A stretch of 7,506 bases of DNA. Origin: Phycisphaerae bacterium (GTDB taxonomy: Bacteria > Planctomycetota > Phycisphaerae > Phycisphaerales > SM1A02). Positions 5,106 through 7,506 of the stretch are shown here, piece after piece (within the stretch, counting starts at the first letter, position 1; the number at the start of each line of letters is the position of its first letter). The stretch spans positions 1-7,506 of the forward strand of contig JABJQE010000041.1 of the NCBI GenBank assembly GCA_018663565.1, given 5' to 3'. The notes beneath the pieces were generated by a model, which was not told the origin of the DNA, did not search any database, and worked only from the letters and a program-made list of their open reading frames with translations. Position numbers and translations under genes: made by a program.

Positions 5106-5744
5106 TCAGGAATCCTTCTTCGTCTTCTTGGGTTTCGGGAATTCAACCACGGTGTCTACAAGGCCATAGGCCTTGGCTTCGGCGGCTGAGAAGTACTTGT
5201 CACGCTCGGAGTCCGAGGACACCGTGTCGTAGGGCTGGCCGGTGTGGTCAGCAAGGATGCGGTTCAATGTTTCCTTGGACTTGACGATCTGCTCGGCCTG
5301 AATCTTCACATCAGTTGTTTGGCCGGTGACACCGCCGTACGGCTGATGAATCATCACTTTGGCGTGCGGCAGGATGTGCCGGTGACCTTCTTGTCCTGCG
5401 GCTAGGAGCACGGCTCCGCCGCTGTAGGCTCTGCCGATGCAATACGTCGCAACTTCACTTGAGATGAATCGCATGGTGTCGTACAGGGCAAGTGTGTCGT
5501 CGACAGCCCCGCCTGGACTATTGATATAGAAGTTGATGGGCTGGCCGCGTTTTTGGTCTTCGAGATACAACATCTGCATCATGACCCGGGCGGCGGAGGC
5601 GTGGTTGATCTCGCCAACAAGGAAGATGACGCGATTCTCGAGCAGAAGCTCATCGAGTGTCATCTCACGCGTACGCTGAAGCTGTCCGGATGCCCGAGTA
5701 TCAGGCGGCATCATTGAGAGCGGGTGGGGGGCCGCGGTATCCAT
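5106..5744 (-). CDS. clpP: ATP-dependent Clp protease proteolytic subunit, paralogue 1
   Basis: The 212-residue protein has the ClpP fold: LLLENRVIFLVG, NFYINSPGGAVDD, ALYDTMRFI, GRAYSGGAVLLAAG with nucleophile Ser108, KVMIHQPYGG with His133, and SERDKYFSAAEAKAYGLVD with Asp182. The Ser-His-Asp triad is therefore complete. The nucleophile elbow is YSGGA instead of the usual ASMGA, and the C-terminus ends in a Lys-rich tail (PKPKKTKKDS); such C-terminal tails face the ATPase-docking side in ClpP. The N-terminus is longer and unlike that of the second paralogue, ending in TREMTLDELLLENR. The ATG at 5744 is preferred because AAGGA lies about 11 bases before it. An upstream ATG pair at 5795/5792 gives 17 more Thr/Ser-rich residues with coding-like third positions but no ribosome-binding site, so it remains possible. 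The second clpP follows 4 bases later. The ClpX/ClpA/ClpC partner is outside the window. Confidence 0.92.
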   Translation of the reverse strand: MDTAAPHPLSMMPPDTRASGQLQRTREMTLDELLLENRVIFLVGEINHASAARVMMQMLYLEDQKRGQPINFYINSPGGAVDDTLALYDTMRFISSEVATYCIGRAYSGGAVLLAAGQEGHRHILPHAKVMIHQPYGGVTGQTTDVKIQAEQIVKSKETLNRILADHTGQPYDTVSSDSERDKYFSAAEAKAYGLVDTVVEFPKPKKTKKDS

Positions 5745-5810
5745 CGTGGAGGCTTTCCTTGTGGAAGTGGTGGTGTCAGTGAAGATGGCCATCATAGTCC
5801 CGGTGTGGGT

Positions 5811-7220
5811 TTAGGGTTCAAATTCATTTGGGTCGATACGGGTCGAAGGTGGCACATCAGTGTCACCCGGATCACCATCGGCCACATGGAGGGGCAACCT
5901 GATCTCAAATCGAGCACCACCGGTATCTGGTGTGTGCAAGACGAGCCGGCCGCCGTGCGCGGCGGCAATTCGGCGGGTCACCGCAAGCCCGAGCCCTGTG
6001 CCACGCTGGCCGCGATTCGACGAAAACGGCTCAAAGATGCTCTGCTGTGAGGCAAGCGGTACGCCTGGGCCATTGTCGACGACGGCTAGCACAGCCTCTT
6101 GTCGTAGTTGATCAATTGAAGTCTCGATACAGACCACGCCGCGACGTGGTGGGACCGCTTCGAGCGCATTGAGCACGAGATTGAGCACAGCCTGATGCAG
6201 GGCAGGGGCATCAAAAGGCACTGCTTCGAGCGGCTCGCCTGCTGTGTCGAGCCGGACGCGTCGCTGCTCAAAGGTTGGACGCTGCAACGCTACAACCTCA
6301 TCAATAAGCGATTGAATTGATCCTGCGGCGAGGTCGAGGTGACTTGTGCGAGACCACGCGAGCATATTGAAGGTCAGGTCGTGGATGCGGTCGAGATTGC
6401 GGGCAAGGATGGGCCATCCTTCGCGGGCGAGTTCGAGATCGCCGCGGGAAATCGCAAGTTCAATCGCTCCGGCACCGCCCTGGAGGCCTTGCAAGATGTT
6501 CTTGACGGCATGGCTGATCACTGCAACGGTTTCACCCATGGCCGCAAGGCGATCGCGTTCAGCTACACGGCCCGCTTCGCCAAGCGTCTCAAAGAGCCAA
6601 ATGCCCAGTTCGGCGGCCGAATGCTGCCATGGCTCTGGTGGAGACTCGAAGGACAAGGCGATCTGCGTGGTACCGTCGGCATGCCGCAGCGGAATCATGA
6701 TGTCGTTGGGCGTGGCAGCTTGAATTGATTCACCGACTCGGATCGACCCGAGACCAAGAGAGAGTGTCGAGCACAACTCAGCCATTCCAGCTGATGTGCC
6801 TTCATATCCAGTGATATTCCAAATCATGGCAAGCACGCGTTGCTGTTGCTCGGCATCAGTTGGCAGAAGCATCGGGGGCGGATAGTGGCGGCTTGGCGGA
6901 CTGCTGCTACCCGGGCCAGCGATGAACTCGACGTTGTCGATGAGCGTGAACAGGCTCTGCCCGCACCGGATGGTGTCACCAAGAACCACGCGGGTCGGAG
7001 CATGGATGAGTGTTCCATTGACATCTGTTCCATTGGAAGACTTGAGGTCGCGGATAAGCCATTCATCGCCATTTGGCGTGAGTTCAGCGTGGCGGCGACT
7101 CACACTACGGTCGGTTAGCGGGATGGCCTCGGACGATCGGCCAAGGAGTTGGGGCTCGCCCGGGGGTAGTGGGAATCGTCGACCACGGTCTGGGCCTTGA
7201 ATGACTTCGATGGCGAGCAT
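5811..7220 (-). CDS. FHA-domain sensor histidine kinase (soluble)
   Basis: The 469-residue protein starts MLAIEVIQGPDRGRRFPL with an N-terminal forkhead-associated (FHA) domain. Its phosphothreonine-binding residues are visible: GRS (27-29), SVSRRH (39-44) and SSNGTDVNG (61-69). Residues about 100-225 form a linker or a degenerate sensor region of GAF-like size that I cannot assign. A dimerisation/histidine-phosphotransfer helix follows with MGETVAVISHAVKNIL, phospho-acceptor His237. The HATPase_c domain has N-box NLVLNALEA (Asn351), G1 DNGPGVP (382-388), F-box FEPFSSN and G2 GTGLGLAV (407-414). There is no transmembrane segment or receiver domain, so it is a cytoplasmic kinase whose response regulator is elsewhere. 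The FHA domain suggests recruitment to a Thr-phosphorylated partner. The ATG at 7220 matches the usual FHA beginning; a GTG at 7241 would add seven residues. No good Shine-Dalgarno is seen. It heads the minus-strand cluster, 66 bases before clpP paralogue 1. Confidence 0.92.
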   Translation of the reverse strand: MLAIEVIQGPDRGRRFPLPPGEPQLLGRSSEAIPLTDRSVSRRHAELTPNGDEWLIRDLKSSNGTDVNGTLIHAPTRVVLGDTIRCGQSLFTLIDNVEFIAGPGSSSPPSRHYPPPMLLPTDAEQQQRVLAMIWNITGYEGTSAGMAELCSTLSLGLGSIRVGESIQAATPNDIMIPLRHADGTTQIALSFESPPEPWQHSAAELGIWLFETLGEAGRVAERDRLAAMGETVAVISHAVKNILQGLQGGAGAIELAISRGDLELAREGWPILARNLDRIHDLTFNMLAWSRTSHLDLAAGSIQSLIDEVVALQRPTFEQRRVRLDTAGEPLEAVPFDAPALHQAVLNLVLNALEAVPPRRGVVCIETSIDQLRQEAVLAVVDNGPGVPLASQQSIFEPFSSNRGQRGTGLGLAVTRRIAAAHGGRLVLHTPDTGGARFEIRLPLHVADGDPGDTDVPPSTRIDPNEFEP

Positions 7221-7333
7221 GGCAAGAGCGTAGCGGAGCACGCGAGCTGAGATGGCAGATCCCCCTTTGAAGGTCCATCCTTAGCTGCCCACGGAGCCGC
7301 GCGTGGGAGGATTTCGGACGCTATTCTCAGGGT
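7221..7333. promoter_or_regulatory. Divergent intergenic region, histidine kinase / holA
   Basis: This 113-base region separates two outward-reading genes and should hold the promoter for the minus-strand cluster and that for holA. A 6-bp inverted repeat, CCCACG (7288-7293) and CGTGGG (7302-7307) with an 8-base loop, lies near its centre; it could be an operator or be chance. AGGG at 7329-7332 lies immediately before the holA ATG. TATTCT at 7322-7327 resembles a -10 box but is too close to the start to serve without a leaderless transcript. No confident promoter is identified. Confidence 0.35.
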
Positions 7334-7506
7334 ATGGCCAAGGTCACATTCGATGCATCTATGCGAGTTGTCGCCCTGATTGGGGACGACGCCTTTTTGT
7401 CGCCGTATTACACGCGGCAACTCATCGACGCCCTCGAAGAAGTTCATGGCGAAATTGATCGATTCGACTTCGATGGCGACACCGCGAGTCCCGCTGATGT
7501 ACTTGA
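7334..7506 (+). CDS. holA: DNA polymerase III delta subunit, N-terminal part (runs off right edge)
   Basis: The reading from the ATG at 7334 is open to the window end and gives 57 residues. After MAKVTFDAS it shows the delta-subunit start: MRVVALIGDDAFLSPYYTRQLIDALE, then a gap, then RFDFDGDTASPADVL. This matches the HolA pattern of a first beta strand ending in a GDDxFL motif, a helix, then a 'xFdgdxxxxxdvl' segment at the first module of the clamp-loader AAA+ fold. Delta opens the sliding clamp ring within the clamp loader during replication. The first module is poorly conserved in general, so the call is moderate. AGGG directly precedes the ATG with very short spacing; an internal ATG at codon 10 is an alternative start. 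The gene is divergent from the histidine kinase. Confidence 0.65.
   Translation, partial: MAKVTFDASMRVVALIGDDAFLSPYYTRQLIDALEEVHGEIDRFDFDGDTASPADVL

Noticed and set aside
5102..5146. Arg-rich N-terminal extension of ClpP paralogue 2 from 5146
   Set aside because: It lies inside the end of the preceding clpP gene, where it is a frame shadow of the Lys-rich tail codons. Family similarity begins exactly at the ATG at 5101.
6339..6728. Plus-strand open frames opposite the histidine kinase gene
   Set aside because: They are long only because the kinase gene is GC-rich and their translations show no family motifs, whereas the minus strand carries intact FHA, H, N, G1, F and G2 boxes.
7115..7447. 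Minus-strand 110-residue open frame overlapping the histidine kinase start and holA
   Set aside because: It is antisense to holA and out of frame with the FHA domain. Its translation is low-complexity Ser/Pro/Arg with no motif.
1..7506. CRISPR array, tRNA, rRNA, insertion sequence or long repeat
   Set aside because: Reading both strands I saw no regularly spaced repeats, no tRNA-like cloverleaf with CCA end, no transposase motif and no terminal inverted repeats, including around the junction near 630-645.

Overview
The window appears to be two unrelated pieces joined near position 630-645. The left piece (about 1-630) holds the N-terminal parts of two divergent genes: a PLP-dependent diaminopimelate-decarboxylase-like gene running off the left edge, and an Old Yellow Enzyme (NADH:flavin oxidoreductase) gene that stops matching its family after about 60 codons. 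Both look proteobacterial. At the same point a TPR lipoprotein gene read from the opposite strand loses its C-terminus. Two convergent genes truncated at one point suggest an assembly chimera or a real rearrangement breakpoint.

The right piece (about 645-7506) has the character of a Planctomycetota-like bacterium, possibly Phycisphaerae. The clues are an FHA-domain histidine kinase, a soluble Hanks-type Ser/Thr kinase, two adjacent divergent ClpP paralogues, a stand-alone LigD-N-like protein, several small lipoproteins and often weak Shine-Dalgarno sites. This assignment is inferred from gene content and protein style; no database search was possible.

Most of the right piece is one co-oriented minus-strand cluster. 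In transcription order it reads: FHA-histidine kinase (7220-5811), clpP paralogue 1 (5744-5106), clpP paralogue 2 (5101-4496), coiled-coil lipoprotein (4496-3882), small lipoprotein (3834-3628), membrane-anchored amidase-fold protein (3469-2816), Ser/Thr protein kinase (2736-1900) and BFD-like [2Fe-2S] protein (1890-1630). Spacing is tight at clpP1/clpP2 (4 nt), clpP2/lipoprotein (1-nt TGATG overlap) and kinase/BFD (9 nt), so at least these pairs are probably co-translated. A LigD-N/phosphoesterase-like gene (1215-1616, plus) converges on the cluster's 3' end and diverges from the TPR lipoprotein gene. The start of holA (DNA polymerase III delta) diverges from the histidine kinase at the right edge.

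The cluster suggests envelope and protein-quality-control functions with phospho-signalling: one ClpP with a complete Ser-His-Asp triad beside one with Ser-His-Asn, an amidase-fold protein whose expected third zinc ligand is Ser, and a Ser/Thr kinase near an FHA-bearing histidine kinase. I saw no tRNA, rRNA, CRISPR array, insertion sequence or long repeat, and no gene-free stretch above about 100 bases.
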